A stretch of 64,000 bases of DNA from Croceicoccus bisphenolivorans (GCF_001634625.1 NZ_LRSE01000005.1:1-64000); one strand, 5' to 3'. Numbered from the stretch's first letter, positions 27,942 through 38,214 are shown. Translations and numbers: made by a program. The notes: generated by a model from the letters alone, not told the origin.

Positions 27942-27970
27942 CCGCGAATTAACGCCGTGTTAATTCGCGG
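27942..27970. repeat. Perfect 12-bp inverted repeat
   Basis: CCGCGAATTAAC (27942-27953) and GTTAATTCGCGG (27959-27970) are exact inverses separated by five bases, 70 bp upstream of the exported repeat protein and downstream of glnD. With no T run it is more likely an operator than a terminator. Confidence 0.6.
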
Positions 27971-28030
27971 GATTAACGCGGCGTTCACCAGGTTTACACC
28001 GGATGAGCCGTGTAACAAACACCGCGAACG

Positions 28031-30772
28031 TCAGCTGGCTGCTTCTTCGGTCGCCTCCACCGCTTCCAGCAACCGCTTTTCCAGCGCGTTCAAACGGCTC
28101 TCGCTGGTGATCTTGTCGCCCAGAAGGTCGGTTACGTAGAACGTGTCGGCCGCGCGCTCGCCATAGTTGGTGATGTGGGCCGAATTCACCAGCGTCTTGG
28201 ATTCGAACAGCGCCCGCGACAGGCGGTTAAGCAGGGCGGGCCGATCGCGCGCGTTCACTTCCACAACGGTGTAGCGGTTGGACGCATCGTTGTCGAAATT
28301 GACACGCGGGCGCACGTCGAACGCATTGGCGCGGGTGCGCGCGGTGGGGCGGGCGGCCAGTTGCGGCACCAGCTTCACCTTGTTCGCCAGCGCGTCCTCT
28401 ATCCCCCTTACCAGCCGTTCCAGCTGGCCATCCTCCTTGAACGGGCGACCCAGCGGGTCCTGCACCAGGAAATTGTCGACCGCGCGGCCGTTGCGCGTGG
28501 TGTGGATGCGCGCATCAATGATGTTGCCGCCGGCAAGGTGGATCGCGCCGCAGATGCGGCTGAACAGGCCGGGATGGTCGGCGGCCATCGCCGTCACCAG
28601 CGTTGCCCCGCGCGCCGAATAGTACTGTGTCTCGATCGACAGCGGCTGCTTGCCCATCGCCTTCATCTGGCGCAGGTTGGACACGATGACGTCCTCGGCC
28701 TCCGCGATCCAGTACGATGGGTGCAGCGTCGAACCCAGTTCCTCGACCAGCGCAGCCTCATCGCCCAGCAGTTCGGCAACGGCGTGCTTTTTCGCTTCGA
28801 CCCGCTTGTCGCGGCCATGCCCCTTGTGGCCCAGCCTGATGCGTTCCTCCGCCGCGAAATAGAGGTCGGAGAGAAGCTGCCCCTTCCAGCTGTTCCATAC
28901 GCCCGGCCCCACCGCGCCGATGTCGACCACGGTCAGGATCAGCAACTGGCGCAGCCGTTCCAGCGATTGCACCACTTCGACGAAATCGCCGATCGTCTTG
29001 GGGTCCGACAGGTCGCGCTTGAATGCGGTGGCGCTCATCAGCAGGTGGTATCGCACCAGCCATGAAACCAGCTCGGTCTCCGTCTCGTCCATGCCGAGGC
29101 GCGGGCAGACCCGCTTGGCAAGTTCGGCGCCCAGCACCGAATGGTCCCCGCCGCGCCCCTTGGCGATGTCGTGCATAAGCGTGGCGACATAAAGCGCGCG
29201 GCGATGTTTCAGCTTGGGCAGAAGCTTGGTCGACAGCGGGTGCGAATCGGCGACTTCGCCGCTTTCGATGTTGCCAAGCATCCCGATGGCGCGGATCGTG
29301 TGTTCGTCCACGGTATAGTGGTGGTACATGTCGAACTGCATCTGCGCCACGACGCGGCCGAATTCGGGCATGATGCGACCGAACACGCCCGCCTCGTTCA
29401 TCCAGCGCAGCGCCAGTTCGGGATTGTCCTGACTGGCCAGCAGTTCGAGGAAAAGGGCATTGGCCTTCGGATCGGTTCGCACAGCGCGGTCGATCAGCAC
29501 CGCATCGCGGTCCGCCTTGCGCATCGCTTCGGGGTGGACTTCCACGCCTTCCTGATTGGCCAGCGCGAAAATCTCGATCAGCCGCTTCGGGTCTTTCTGG
29601 AAGAACGTGTCGCCGGGCACGTTGATGCGCCCGCCCGCGATTTCGAACCCCTTGATCGTGCGCTTGCGATCGCGCAGCCGCGAAATGAGGTTGCGGCTGG
29701 ACCGGCGGGCGAACTGTTCGTCCAGCTGGGCAAGGAACACGCCGGTCAGGTTGCCGACGCGCTTCGCCTGCAGGAAGTAGAAGCGCATGAAGCGTTCCAC
29801 CGCGCTCTTGCCCGGGCGGTGGACGAAGTTCATCCGCTCCGAAACCTCGCGCTGCAGGTCGAAGGTCAGGCGGTCTTCCTCCCGCCCGGTGATCATGTGC
29901 ATGTGGCAGCGCACGGCGAGGAAGAAGTTTTCCGCCCGGCGGAAGGCGCGGTATTCAGATTGCGACAGCAGGCCCGCATCCACCAGTTCGGATGCGCTGC
30001 GCACGCGGTGGATGTACTTGCCGATCCAGTAGAGCGTGTGCAGGTCGCGCAGGCCGCCTTTGCCTTCCTTTACGTTGGGTTCGACGACATAGCGCGAATC
30101 GCCCATGCGCTTGTGCCGCGCGTCGCGCTCTTCCAGTTTATCCGCGACGAACTGGCGTTCGGTGCCCTTTACCACCTCGTTCCAGAAACGGTCGCGGGCC
30201 TGGTCGAACAGGTTCTGGTCGCCCCACAGGAAGCGCGATTCCAGCATGGCGGTGCGGATGGTCAGGTCCTGTTTTGCCATGCGGACCATGTCGTCCAGCG
30301 TGCGGCTGGAATGGCCGACCTTCAGGCCAAGATCCCACAGGTAATAGAGCATCGCCTCGATCACCTGTTCGCACCACGCGGTGTTCTTCATCGGGGTGAG
30401 GAAGCCGATATCGACGTCGGATTGCGGCGCCATTTCGCCCCGGCCATAGCCGCCCACGGCCACGATCGTCAGCCGTTCGCCCGACGAACGGTTGGCCAGC
30501 GGGTAGACGTGGGTGATGACATGGTCGTGGATGATGCGCACCACCTGGTCGATCAGGAACGACTGCGCAGCCGCCGCCTTGTGCCCGGCCGCGGGCTCCT
30601 CCATCAGCCGGTGCGCGATCTCGTCCCGCCCCTTCTGCAGGCTTTCGCGCAGCAGGGCGACGATCGGCTTGCGGTCGAACGTTTCCATGCCCTCGACAAG
30701 CGAGTCGAGCCGGGCAACGACCTTGCGGCGGTTGATAATGGCGCGCTGGTTCGGGATCGTGGGATTGGCCAA
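28031..30772 (-). CDS. glnD: [Protein-PII] uridylyltransferase/uridylyl-removing enzyme
   Basis: About 913 residues. GlnD adds UMP to PII when glutamine is low and removes it when high. The nucleotidyltransferase site is VAVGGYGRGEMAPQSDVDI, followed by the GlnD linker, an HD phosphohydrolase domain (TLMHDIAKGRGGDHS) and two C-terminal ACT domains that sense glutamine. I favour the TTG at 30772 as start because GAAGGA lies six bases upstream; a further TTG at 30814 is possible. It is divergent from lgt. Confidence 0.92.
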   Translation of the reverse strand: MANPTIPNQRAIINRRKVVARLDSLVEGMETFDRKPIVALLRESLQKGRDEIAHRLMEEPAAGHKAAAAQSFLIDQVVRIIHDHVITHVYPLANRSSGERLTIVAVGGYGRGEMAPQSDVDIGFLTPMKNTAWCEQVIEAMLYYLWDLGLKVGHSSRTLDDMVRMAKQDLTIRTAMLESRFLWGDQNLFDQARDRFWNEVVKGTERQFVADKLEERDARHKRMGDSRYVVEPNVKEGKGGLRDLHTLYWIGKYIHRVRSASELVDAGLLSQSEYRAFRRAENFFLAVRCHMHMITGREEDRLTFDLQREVSERMNFVHRPGKSAVERFMRFYFLQAKRVGNLTGVFLAQLDEQFARRSSRNLISRLRDRKRTIKGFEIAGGRINVPGDTFFQKDPKRLIEIFALANQEGVEVHPEAMRKADRDAVLIDRAVRTDPKANALFLELLASQDNPELALRWMNEAGVFGRIMPEFGRVVAQMQFDMYHHYTVDEHTIRAIGMLGNIESGEVADSHPLSTKLLPKLKHRRALYVATLMHDIAKGRGGDHSVLGAELAKRVCPRLGMDETETELVSWLVRYHLLMSATAFKRDLSDPKTIGDFVEVVQSLERLRQLLILTVVDIGAVGPGVWNSWKGQLLSDLYFAAEERIRLGHKGHGRDKRVEAKKHAVAELLGDEAALVEELGSTLHPSYWIAEAEDVIVSNLRQMKAMGKQPLSIETQYYSARGATLVTAMAADHPGLFSRICGAIHLAGGNIIDARIHTTRNGRAVDNFLVQDPLGRPFKEDGQLERLVRGIEDALANKVKLVPQLAARPTARTRANAFDVRPRVNFDNDASNRYTVVEVNARDRPALLNRLSRALFESKTLVNSAHITNYGERAADTFYVTDLLGDKITSESRLNALEKRLLEAVEATEEAAS

Positions 30773-31016
30773 TTGGGGTCCTTCGTTCGTATGGGCGTTC
30801 GCGCTACCGGGCAATCCTGCCTGCTTACTCGTCTCTCATCCCTATATTGGCTTGGCGCGATGCAAGGGAAGGGGCAGCTTGGCATCGGGGGCGCAAATGC
30901 CTGCTGCCGATGCTTGCGACACCCACTACCATCGCCGCACCGCCTGTGCCACAAGCGCGCCCGATGCGCCGTGGCCCCCGCCCGCGCGGAAACGAAAGTC
31001 CGGTCAATTGCTTGAG

Positions 31017-31886
31017 ATGCTTGCTGCCGCCGCCGACACGGCGAACACCCCGATCCACTGGGCGGACCTTGGCCTGAGACCGGGAATCGACATTTTCGGT
31101 TTCACGCTGCGCTTCTATTCGCTCGCCTATCTGGCCGGCATTGTCCTGGCCTATTTCCACCTGACCAAGATGCTGAAGCAGCCGGGCGCGCCGATGGCGC
31201 AGCGCCATGCCGAAGACCTGTTCTTCTGGTGTACGCTGGGCATCATCATCGGCGGGCGGCTGGGCTATGCCACGTTCTACGAACCCTCGCTCTGGGCCAA
31301 TCCGGACCAGCTGGTGCAGCTGTGGAATGGTGGGATGAGCTTCCACGGCGGGGTGATGGGCGTGCTGCTGGCGATCGCGTGGGTGTGTTTTCGCGGCAAG
31401 CTCAATTTCATCCGCGTGTGCGACTACATCTCGGTCAACGTCGCGTTCGGCATGCTGTTCGGGCGTATCGCGAACTTCATCAACGGAGAGCTGTGGGGCC
31501 GCCCCACCGATGTGCCGTGGGCGATGGTATTCCCGCGCGCCGGGCCGCTGCCCCGCCATCCCAGCCAGCTTTACGAGGCCGCGCTGGAAGGCGCACTGAT
31601 GATGGTGATTATGCTCTCGCTGTTCTGGCTGACCCGCGCCCGTTATCGCCCCGGCCTGCTGGTCGGCGTGTTTACCGCGGGCATCGCGGCGGGCCGCTTC
31701 ACGGTCGAATTCTTCCGCGAACCGGACGAGCAACTGGCCGAATTCGCGGCCAGCACCGGCCTGTCGATGGGCCAGTGGCTTACCCTGCCGATGATCGCGG
31801 TGGGCCTTGGCATGGCGGCATGGGCGCTTAGCCGTCCGGCCATCGGGCAGAAGGCGCCCCGCGCTCCCGCACCCGACGCGGCCTGA
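31017..31886 (+). CDS. lgt: Prolipoprotein diacylglyceryl transferase
   Basis: 289 residues from ATG 31017. An inner-membrane enzyme that transfers diacylglycerol to the lipobox Cys of prolipoproteins. About seven membrane helices; the signature is LFGRIANFINGELWGRPT and the early catalytic region is GGMSFHGGVMG. Longer upstream open frame runs antisense to the start of glnD and has no signal. The methyltransferase gene follows after 21 bp. Confidence 0.93.
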   Translation: MLAAAADTANTPIHWADLGLRPGIDIFGFTLRFYSLAYLAGIVLAYFHLTKMLKQPGAPMAQRHAEDLFFWCTLGIIIGGRLGYATFYEPSLWANPDQLVQLWNGGMSFHGGVMGVLLAIAWVCFRGKLNFIRVCDYISVNVAFGMLFGRIANFINGELWGRPTDVPWAMVFPRAGPLPRHPSQLYEAALEGALMMVIMLSLFWLTRARYRPGLLVGVFTAGIAAGRFTVEFFREPDEQLAEFAASTGLSMGQWLTLPMIAVGLGMAAWALSRPAIGQKAPRAPAPDAA

Positions 31887-31907
31887 GGGGCGGAGAGGCT
31901 GCGCGGC

Positions 31908-32981
31908 GTGGCGCGAAAGGACCTTGCCGAACATTTCCGCCGCCTGATTCGCAACCTCGGGCCGATCCCGCTTGCGCAATTCATGGCAGAGGCGAACGCA
32001 CACTATTACAGCGCGCGCGATCCGCTGGGCGCGAAGGGTGATTTCATCACCGCGCCCGAAATCAGCCAGATGTTCGGAGAGATGATCGGCGGCTGGCTCG
32101 CGGACCTGCGGGCGCGGGCCGGTGGGAACGCCGGTGCACAGGACGCTGCCTATGTCGAACTCGGCCCCGGGCGCGGCACGCTGGCGCGCGATGCGTTGCG
32201 GGTGCTGGCGATGGCGGGCGGCGCGGCGCAGGTTCACCTCGTCGAAGGGTCGCCTGCGCTGCGGGCTGAGCAGGCGCGGTTGCTGCCCGATGCGCGGTTT
32301 CACGACGATATCGCTTCGCTGCCCGACGATCGCCCGCTGCTCGTCGTTGCCAACGAATTCTTCGATGCCCTGCCGGTGCGCCAGCTGGTCCGCACGGCAA
32401 GCGGCTGGCGGGAACGGATGGTCGGGCTGGAAGACGACAGGCTCGTTCCCGTTTCGGGCGACAGGCCGATGGATGCCGCTGTTCCCCAACGGCTTGCTGA
32501 TGCGGCAGAGGGCGCGATTCTCGAAACCTGTCCGGCGGCATCGGCGATCATGCGCGAACTTGCGTCGCGCGTGGCGCGGCAGGGCGGGGCGATTCTCGCG
32601 ATCGACTATGGCTATGCCGAACTGGCCCACGGCTCGACATTTCAGGCCGTGGCCCGCCACGAACGGGCGGATCCTTTCGCGGCGCCCGGCACGGCGGATC
32701 TTACCGCGCATGTCGATTTCGGCGCATTGGCCGATGCCGCGCGCGGTTCGGGGCTGCGGGTAGACGGCATTACGGCGCAGGGCGCGTTCCTGATGGCGCT
32801 GGGCATGGGGTACCGCGCGGCCGCGCTGGCACGAGCGAATCCGCAGGGCGCAGAAGACGTTTTTGCCGCCTTGCAACGCCTCACTGCACCCGATGCGATG
32901 GGGTCGCTTTTCAAGGTGATCGCTGCCGTCCACCCTGCATGGCCCGAAAGTGCGGGGTTCGCGGTTGCGGAAACAGGGTAA
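31908..32981 (+). CDS. MidA/NDUFAF7-like SAM-dependent methyltransferase
   Basis: 357 residues from a GTG start. The family (COG1565, SAM_MT) includes mitochondrial NDUFAF7, which methylates an arginine of complex I. Motifs: PIPLAQFMAEANAHYYSA at the N-terminus, GDFITAPEISQMFGEMIGGW, the SAM-binding ELGPGRGTLARD, and VVANEFFDALPVRQ. In bacteria the substrate is unproven. It follows lgt closely, a common alphaproteobacterial order. Confidence 0.88.
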   Translation: MARKDLAEHFRRLIRNLGPIPLAQFMAEANAHYYSARDPLGAKGDFITAPEISQMFGEMIGGWLADLRARAGGNAGAQDAAYVELGPGRGTLARDALRVLAMAGGAAQVHLVEGSPALRAEQARLLPDARFHDDIASLPDDRPLLVVANEFFDALPVRQLVRTASGWRERMVGLEDDRLVPVSGDRPMDAAVPQRLADAAEGAILETCPAASAIMRELASRVARQGGAILAIDYGYAELAHGSTFQAVARHERADPFAAPGTADLTAHVDFGALADAARGSGLRVDGITAQGAFLMALGMGYRAAALARANPQGAEDVFAALQRLTAPDAMGSLFKVIAAVHPAWPESAGFAVAETG

Positions 32982-33163
32982 AATGCCTGTTGGAAATTTC
33001 GCGTACCATGTCTATGAGGCGCGCCAAGACGGGTCCTGCATGGGGCGAAATGCCCATGCGTGCGGCGTATCCGTGCGGGTCCGGGGGCGGACGCTCTCCG
33101 GGTGGACTACGAACCTTCCTGCCTGACATTTCCGTCGGGCAGCCAGATCAGGGATAGCCAGGC

Positions 33164-33733
33164 ATGGCAGAGGCGACGATCGACAACCCCGCGCTTGCGG
33201 ACGGTGATGAAGGTGGCGTCCGCCGCCGCGACTTCATCGAAATCGCTGCGGTTTCTTTCGGGGGCGTTGGCGCGCTTGCCACTCTCTACCCGCTGATCAG
33301 CCAGATGGCCCCGTCGAAGGACGTGCTGGCCGAATCCAGCACCGAAGTCGACGTGTCGGCTATCCAGCCCGGTCAGGCGATCAAGGCCGTTTTCCGCAAG
33401 CAGCCGCTGTTCGTGCGCCGCCTGACGCCCAAGGAAATCGCCGAGGCCAATGCCGTCGACGTCGGTTCCCTCCGCGATCCGCAGACGCTGGAAGAGCGTA
33501 CGAAGGAAGGCCATGCCGACATGCTCATCACGATGGGCGTCTGCACCCACCTTGGCTGCGTGCCGCTTGGCGCGGGCGAGGGCGAGGTGAAGGGCGAGTT
33601 CGGCGGGTATTTCTGCCCCTGCCACGGCTCGCACTATGATACCGCGGCCCGCATCCGCAAGGGTCCCGCTCCGTTGAACCTGCAGGTTCCGGAATACGAA
33701 TTCACTTCCGAAACCACCGTCAAAGTCGGCTGA
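33164..33733 (+). CDS. petA: Ubiquinol-cytochrome c reductase Rieske iron-sulfur subunit
   Basis: 189 residues. A twin-arginine-like anchor ([20 protein letters not shown]) holds the periplasmic domain to the membrane. The [2Fe-2S] cluster ligands are in CTHLGC and CPCHGS, and the cluster-binding loop ends with [10 protein letters not shown]. First gene of petABC, 12 bp before petB. Confidence 0.96.
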   Translation: MAEATIDNPALADGDEGGVRRRDFIEIAAVSFGGVGALATLYPLISQMAPSKDVLAESSTEVDVSAIQPGQAIKAVFRKQPLFVRRLTPKEIAEANAVDVGSLRDPQTLEERTKEGHADMLITMGVCTHLGCVPLGAGEGEVKGEFGGYFCPCHGSHYDTAARIRKGPAPLNLQVPEYEFTSETTVKVG

Positions 33734-33745
33734 GGATAAGAGACG

Positions 33746-35023
33746 ATGAGCTTCCCCTGGGCGAACCACTACCAGCCGACCAACCCGTTCATGCGGTGGA
33801 TGGACGAAAAGCTTCCGCTTCCGCGTCTGGTCTATAACGCGATCGGTTCGGGCTACCCCGTTCCGCGCAACCTGAACTACTGGTGGAACTTCGGCGTGCT
33901 CGCCGGCTTCTGCCTGGTGATCCAGATCGTCACCGGCGTGATCCTGGCGATGCACTATGCGCCCAACGCGCTGGTCGCCTTCGATTCGACCGAACACATC
34001 ATGCGTGACGTCAACTGGGGCTGGATGCTCCGTTACGCCCACGCCAACGGCGCTTCGGCGTTCTTCGTGGTCGTCTACACCCACATCTTCCGCGGTTTCC
34101 TGTTCTCGTCGTACAAGGCGCCGCGCGAAATGATCTGGCTGCTGGGCGTCGTGATCTTCCTGCTGATGATGGCAACCGCCTTCATGGGCTACGTGCTGCC
34201 GTGGGGCCAGATGTCCTTCTGGGGTGCGAAGGTCATCACCGGCCTGTTCGGCGCGATCCCGCTGGTCGGCGAACCGCTGCAGATCTGGCTGCTGGGCGGC
34301 TTTGCCCCGGACAACGCCGCGCTGAACCGCTTCTTCAGCTTGCACTTCCTGCTGCCGTTCGTGATTGCCGGTGTCGTCATTCTGCACATCTGGGCGCTGC
34401 ACATCCCCGGCTCGTCGAACCCGACTGGCGTCGAAGTGAAGCAGGAATCGGACACCGTGCCGTTCCACCCCTACTACACCGCGAAGGACGGCTTCGGTCT
34501 GGCCGCGTTCCTCGTGATCTACACCGCGTTCGTGTTCTTCATGCCGAACGCGCTGGGTCACCCGGACAACTACATCCCGGCCAACCCGCTTTCCACGCCG
34601 GCACACATCGTTCCCGAATGGTACTTCTGGCCGTTCTACGCGATCCTGCGCGCCTTCACGTTCGACTTCTTCTTCGTTCCGGCAAAGCTGCTTGGCGTGC
34701 TGGCGATGTTCGCAGCCATCCTGGTCTGGTTCTTCCTGCCCTGGCTCGACACCTCGCCGGTCCGTTCGTCGCGCTACCGCCCGCTGCTGCGCAAGTTCAT
34801 CTGGTTCGGCTTCGTGCCCTGCATGGCCGCGCTGTTCTACCTGGGCGGCGCACCGGCCGAAGAACCCTACGTCATGTTCAGCCAGCTGGCCGCCGCGTAC
34901 TACTTCGCGCACTTCCTGATCATCCTGCCCATCGTGTCGATGATCGAGAAGACGAAGCCGCTGCCGAACTCCATCACCGAAGCGGTGCTCGCCAAGCATG
35001 GCGAAACCGCAGCCGCCGAATAA
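33746..35023 (+). CDS. petB: Cytochrome b subunit of the bc1 complex
   Basis: 425 residues, eight membrane helices, full-length (not split) cytochrome b. The haem-ligand His pairs and the Qo motif region [15 protein letters not shown] (PEWY) are intact. Transfers electrons from ubiquinol across the membrane. Middle gene of the operon, 29 bp before petC. Confidence 0.96.
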   Translation: MSFPWANHYQPTNPFMRWMDEKLPLPRLVYNAIGSGYPVPRNLNYWWNFGVLAGFCLVIQIVTGVILAMHYAPNALVAFDSTEHIMRDVNWGWMLRYAHANGASAFFVVVYTHIFRGFLFSSYKAPREMIWLLGVVIFLLMMATAFMGYVLPWGQMSFWGAKVITGLFGAIPLVGEPLQIWLLGGFAPDNAALNRFFSLHFLLPFVIAGVVILHIWALHIPGSSNPTGVEVKQESDTVPFHPYYTAKDGFGLAAFLVIYTAFVFFMPNALGHPDNYIPANPLSTPAHIVPEWYFWPFYAILRAFTFDFFFVPAKLLGVLAMFAAILVWFFLPWLDTSPVRSSRYRPLLRKFIWFGFVPCMAALFYLGGAPAEEPYVMFSQLAAAYYFAHFLIILPIVSMIEKTKPLPNSITEAVLAKHGETAAAE

Positions 35024-35052
35024 CAGGCCGATAACAGGGAAAGACGAAAACC

Positions 35053-35886
35053 ATGGTCCGCCTTATTGGTATCCTAGTCGGCATCTTCTTCAGCGGCTGG
35101 CTGCTCGTGACCCTCGCGGTCGGCTTCTTCACCTGGGCTAGCGAGCCGAAAGTGGAAACGGCCGAACACGTGTTCCACGAACATCCGAAGGAACTGCATC
35201 TGGCCAGCGATGGCCCGTTCGGCCACTTCGACCTGCAGCAGGTGCAGCGTGGCTACAAGGTGTACAAGGAAGTCTGCTCGGCATGCCACTCGCTGCGCCA
35301 CGTCGCTTTCCGCGATCTGGAACAGCTGGGCTATTCCGAAGCGCAGGTGAAGGCCGAAGCCGCGATGTGGCAGGTGCCGGGCATCGATCCGGTTACCGGC
35401 GAAGCCACCACGCGCCCCGGCACGCCGACTGACTACTTCCCGAAGCCCTTCGCGAACGACGTCGCCGCGCGCGCTGCCAACAACAACGCGATCCCGCCGG
35501 ATCTCTCGCTGATGGCCAAGGCTCGCCACAACGGCGCCGCCTATGTCTACTCGCTGCTGACCGGTTATCAGGAACAGCCCGAGGCTCTGCTGACGGAATT
35601 CCCCGAAGCAAAGACTCCGGACGGCCTTCACTACAACCCGTACTTCGCGAACCTGAACCTCGCGATGGCCAAGCCGCTGTCGGACGGTCAGGTCGACTTC
35701 GACGACGGTTCGCCGAACGACCTCGATTCGATGTCGCAGGACGTGGCTGCCTTCCTCGTCTGGACCGCAGAGCCCACGCTGGCGAAGCGTCACCAGACCG
35801 GCTGGCCGGTGGTGCTCTTCCTGATCATCCTGACCGTGCTGTCCTATCTCGCCTATCGTAACGTGTGGCGTAACAAGGAGCATTGA
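35053..35886 (+). CDS. petC: Cytochrome c1
   Basis: 277 residues. An N-terminal hydrophobic segment (FFSGWLLVTLAVGFF) serves for export, the haem site is CSACHSLRH, and the axial Met is expected in the second half (PDLSLMAKARHNG region with SLMAKA). A C-terminal anchor (VVLFLIILTVLSYLAY) fixes it in the membrane. Last gene of petABC, followed by a strong terminator. Confidence 0.95.
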   Translation: MVRLIGILVGIFFSGWLLVTLAVGFFTWASEPKVETAEHVFHEHPKELHLASDGPFGHFDLQQVQRGYKVYKEVCSACHSLRHVAFRDLEQLGYSEAQVKAEAAMWQVPGIDPVTGEATTRPGTPTDYFPKPFANDVAARAANNNAIPPDLSLMAKARHNGAAYVYSLLTGYQEQPEALLTEFPEAKTPDGLHYNPYFANLNLAMAKPLSDGQVDFDDGSPNDLDSMSQDVAAFLVWTAEPTLAKRHQTGWPVVLFLIILTVLSYLAYRNVWRNKEH

Positions 35887-35917
35887 GCTCCACGGGGGTA
35901 GTACCCGGGTTTAAAAG

Positions 35918-35948
35918 GGGCCGCCGGTTCGATCCGGCGGCCCTTTTT
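35918..35948 (+). terminator. petABC terminator
   Basis: A 10-bp stem, GGGCCGCCGG with CCGGCGGCCC, closes a six-base loop and is followed by five T. It lies 32 bp after petC. Confidence 0.9.
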
Positions 35949-35978
35949 GTGTGCGGTGCGCCCCGGCGGCAGCGCGGA

Positions 35979-36329
35979 TCAGCGCGCGGCGACGCCGAAG
36001 ATATCGGCCGCGATCCGCCCGTCATTGCCATAGATGCCCTGACTGCGCGAAACCGCGTGGCACTGGACATCGGCTTCGGCAATTCCGGCAGCTGCAAGAT
36101 GCCCGCCCATCGCGAAGTAGGGTTCATCGTTGAGATGCGCGATAAGATCCTCGACCGTTTCCCAGCGTTCGAAGACGAGGATGGTATCGGCCTTGCCCGG
36201 ATAGACCGCCCATTCGTAGGCAAGGCAGCCCTTTTCGGCGAGAGCGGCGTCGATCAGCGGTGCAGCCTCCAGAAGGACCGGACCGGCTTCGCCCTCCATC
36301 CTGATCCAACCTTCGACGATAACCTGCAT
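35979..36329 (-). CDS. Antibiotic biosynthesis monooxygenase (ABM) domain protein
   Basis: 116 residues from ATG 36329 (MQVIVEGWIRMEGEAGPV). A single ferredoxin-like ABM domain: EKGCLAYEWAVYPGKADTIL, then VFERWETVEDLIAHLNDEPY. Such small dimeric proteins act as heme- or quinol-type monooxygenases or as general stress proteins; the substrate is unknown. It converges with petC. Confidence 0.78.
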   Translation of the reverse strand: MQVIVEGWIRMEGEAGPVLLEAAPLIDAALAEKGCLAYEWAVYPGKADTILVFERWETVEDLIAHLNDEPYFAMGGHLAAAGIAEADVQCHAVSRSQGIYGNDGRIAADIFGVAAR

Positions 36330-36480
36330 TCGTTCTCTCCCTTGTCTGCACGGACAAGGGGATGCGCCCGCGCGGGGGACAAGAAAACTGGCCGAAAGGG
36401 AAGGGGGCATGCAAACAGGCGTTGACGAACGAGCCTGCAAGATGGCAAGCGCAACGCCGCACGCGATCGCGTAACGATGA

Positions 36481-36555
<75 letters not shown>

Positions 36556-36667
36556 CTTCCCGTCCAGCGATGTTCGTATCAGTCTGGACATACCCCTGAA
36601 ATCCACGGTATTTAGCAGCTTATCGGGCCGCATCCGTTCAGCCGCGTCCATATCTAACCACCCATCG

Positions 36668-36686
36668 TTGGGGGTATGATTGGGGG
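36668..36686 (+). repeat. 19-nt G-rich direct repeat, left copy
   Basis: TTGGGGGTATGATTGGGGG, identical to 43579-43597 near the right end. Further GGGGGTA copies at 36702-36708 and 36723-36729 precede the integrase start. The arrangement fits integrase arm-type binding sites. Confidence 0.65.
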
Positions 36687-36742
36687 AAGCCGATTGAAGC
36701 AGGGGGTACGGATTGCGGCGCTGGGGGTATGCGAGGCAGGCC

Positions 36743-37981
36743 ATGGCGCTCACTGATGTTGCAATCCGGCAGGCAAAGCCGGGACCGAAACAATACAAGA
36801 TGGCGGACGGGCTAGGCCTGTATCTGCTCGTCACGCCAGCGGGCGGCAAGCTCTGGCGGCTGAAATACCGACTGGCAGGTAAAGAGAAGCTCATGGCCTT
36901 CGGTGCCTATCCCGATGTGAGCCTTGCCGATGCCCGGAAGCGCCGGGATGAAGCCAGAGAACAGATTGCCGCCAGCAAGGACCCCTCGCGAGAAAAGCGC
37001 CGCGCCAAGGTCCGTCAGCGGGCGGAGGCCATGAACACCTTTGCCATCATCTCTGCCGAGTATTGCGCCAAGCGCAAGGCGGACGGGCATGGCGGCTGGT
37101 CTCCCGCCACGGCCAAGCGGAGCGAATACCTGCTGTCCCGCCTGAATGCAGCATTGGGCAGTCTGCCAATTGGCGAGATCGAACCTGCCGACATTCTGGC
37201 CGCTGTTCGCAAGATCGAAGCCAAAGGAACGCTGGAGAGCGCCCGCCGAACATTGCAGCTTGCAGGCATGGTGTTTCGCTATGCCGTAGCAACGGCGCGG
37301 CTGGCGTCCGATCCGACACGCGATCTGCGCGGGGCGTTGGCGACGCCCAAGGTGACACACTACGCGGCCATTCTTGAGCCAGTGAAGGTGGGCGAGCTGC
37401 TGCGGGCGATCGACGGCTATGAAAGCTTGGGGATGACCCGGCTGGCGCTGCAACTGGCTCCCCATGTCTTTGTGCGCCCCGGTGAATTGCGCCATGCCCG
37501 CTGGGATGAAATCGACCTGGACGGGGCGCTCTGGACCATCCCAGCCGAAAAAACCAAGATGCGGAAGGATCACCGCGTTCCGCTGTCCCGGCAGGCCGTG
37601 GCGATCCTGCGGGAGATTCACGCCCTCACCGGCCCGGCTGGCTATGTCTTTCCCTCCGTCCGAACCCGTGCCCGACCTATGAGTGAGAACACATTGAATG
37701 CCGGGCTGAGGCGGCTGGGCTATGCCAGTGATGAGATGACCGCCCACGGGTTCCGCGCCATGGCTGCAACACTGCTGAACGAAAGCGGCAAGTGGCATCC
37801 CGATGCAATCGAGCGGGCGCTTGCCCATGGCGATGCCGACAAGGTGCGCGCCGCCTACACACGGGGCGCATACTGGCAAGAGCGGGTGGAGATGGCCCAA
37901 TGGTGGAGCGACAATCTCGATACGCTGCGCAAGGGCGCGGACGTTGTGCCGATCAATCGAGCGAAGGGGAAAGCGAAGTGA
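36743..37981 (+). CDS. Tyrosine recombinase/integrase (P4 type, DUF4102 N-domain)
   Basis: 412 residues from ATG 36743; a TTG 30 bases upstream is less likely. The N-terminal DUF4102 arm-binding domain reads RQAKPGPKQYKMADGLGLYL; a SAM-like core-binding domain follows, and the catalytic domain shows Arg in RPGELRHARWDEID, Lys in KMRKDHRVPLS, HGFRAMA (H-x-x-R), and the C-terminal His/Tyr in HGDADKVRAAYTR. It catalyses insertion into and excision from tRNA-Gly. First gene inside the element; its stop overlaps the next start (GTGA). Confidence 0.93.
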   Translation: MALTDVAIRQAKPGPKQYKMADGLGLYLLVTPAGGKLWRLKYRLAGKEKLMAFGAYPDVSLADARKRRDEAREQIAASKDPSREKRRAKVRQRAEAMNTFAIISAEYCAKRKADGHGGWSPATAKRSEYLLSRLNAALGSLPIGEIEPADILAAVRKIEAKGTLESARRTLQLAGMVFRYAVATARLASDPTRDLRGALATPKVTHYAAILEPVKVGELLRAIDGYESLGMTRLALQLAPHVFVRPGELRHARWDEIDLDGALWTIPAEKTKMRKDHRVPLSRQAVAILREIHALTGPAGYVFPSVRTRARPMSENTLNAGLRRLGYASDEMTAHGFRAMAATLLNESGKWHPDAIERALAHGDADKVRAAYTRGAYWQERVEMAQWWSDNLDTLRKGADVVPINRAKGKAK

Positions 37982-38214
37982 AAGAACAGGATCAAAGCGA
38001 AGCCAAGTTGGCGGCGGTTTTTGAGGCCATCAACGAGGTCGTGCGGGAGGCGCTGGCGGATGGAGTGTCAGCATGGGAGCTGCGCCGTGCGCTGCTGGCG
38101 CGGGCAGCGTTCACATTCAAGGCTGATCCAGCGGAAGGCATTGCCGAGTTTGAATACTACCGCAGGTTGCTCGTGCGTGAGTTGATCCACCCGCCAGTGG
38201 CAGAGGCTGCCTAG
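37978..38214 (+). CDS. Small protein coupled to the integrase
   Basis: 78 residues from a GTG that overlaps the integrase stop. Mostly alpha-helical, acidic at the start (EQDQSEAKLAAVFEAINEVV) and with a middle helix AWELRRALLARAA. Not recognised. The overlap suggests it is made with the integrase, perhaps as a directionality or stability factor; that is inference. Confidence 0.6.
   Translation: MKEQDQSEAKLAAVFEAINEVVREALADGVSAWELRRALLARAAFTFKADPAEGIAEFEYYRRLLVRELIHPPVAEAA

Noticed and set aside
27942-27970. glnD terminator
   Set aside because: The perfect inverted repeat lies behind glnD but has no T run on the minus strand; an operator is more likely.
33107-34999. Open frame of 630 codons on the minus strand across petA/petB
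   Set aside because: Antisense shadow of two certain genes; composition is Asp/Glu/His/Arg-rich as usual for reversed GC-rich codons.
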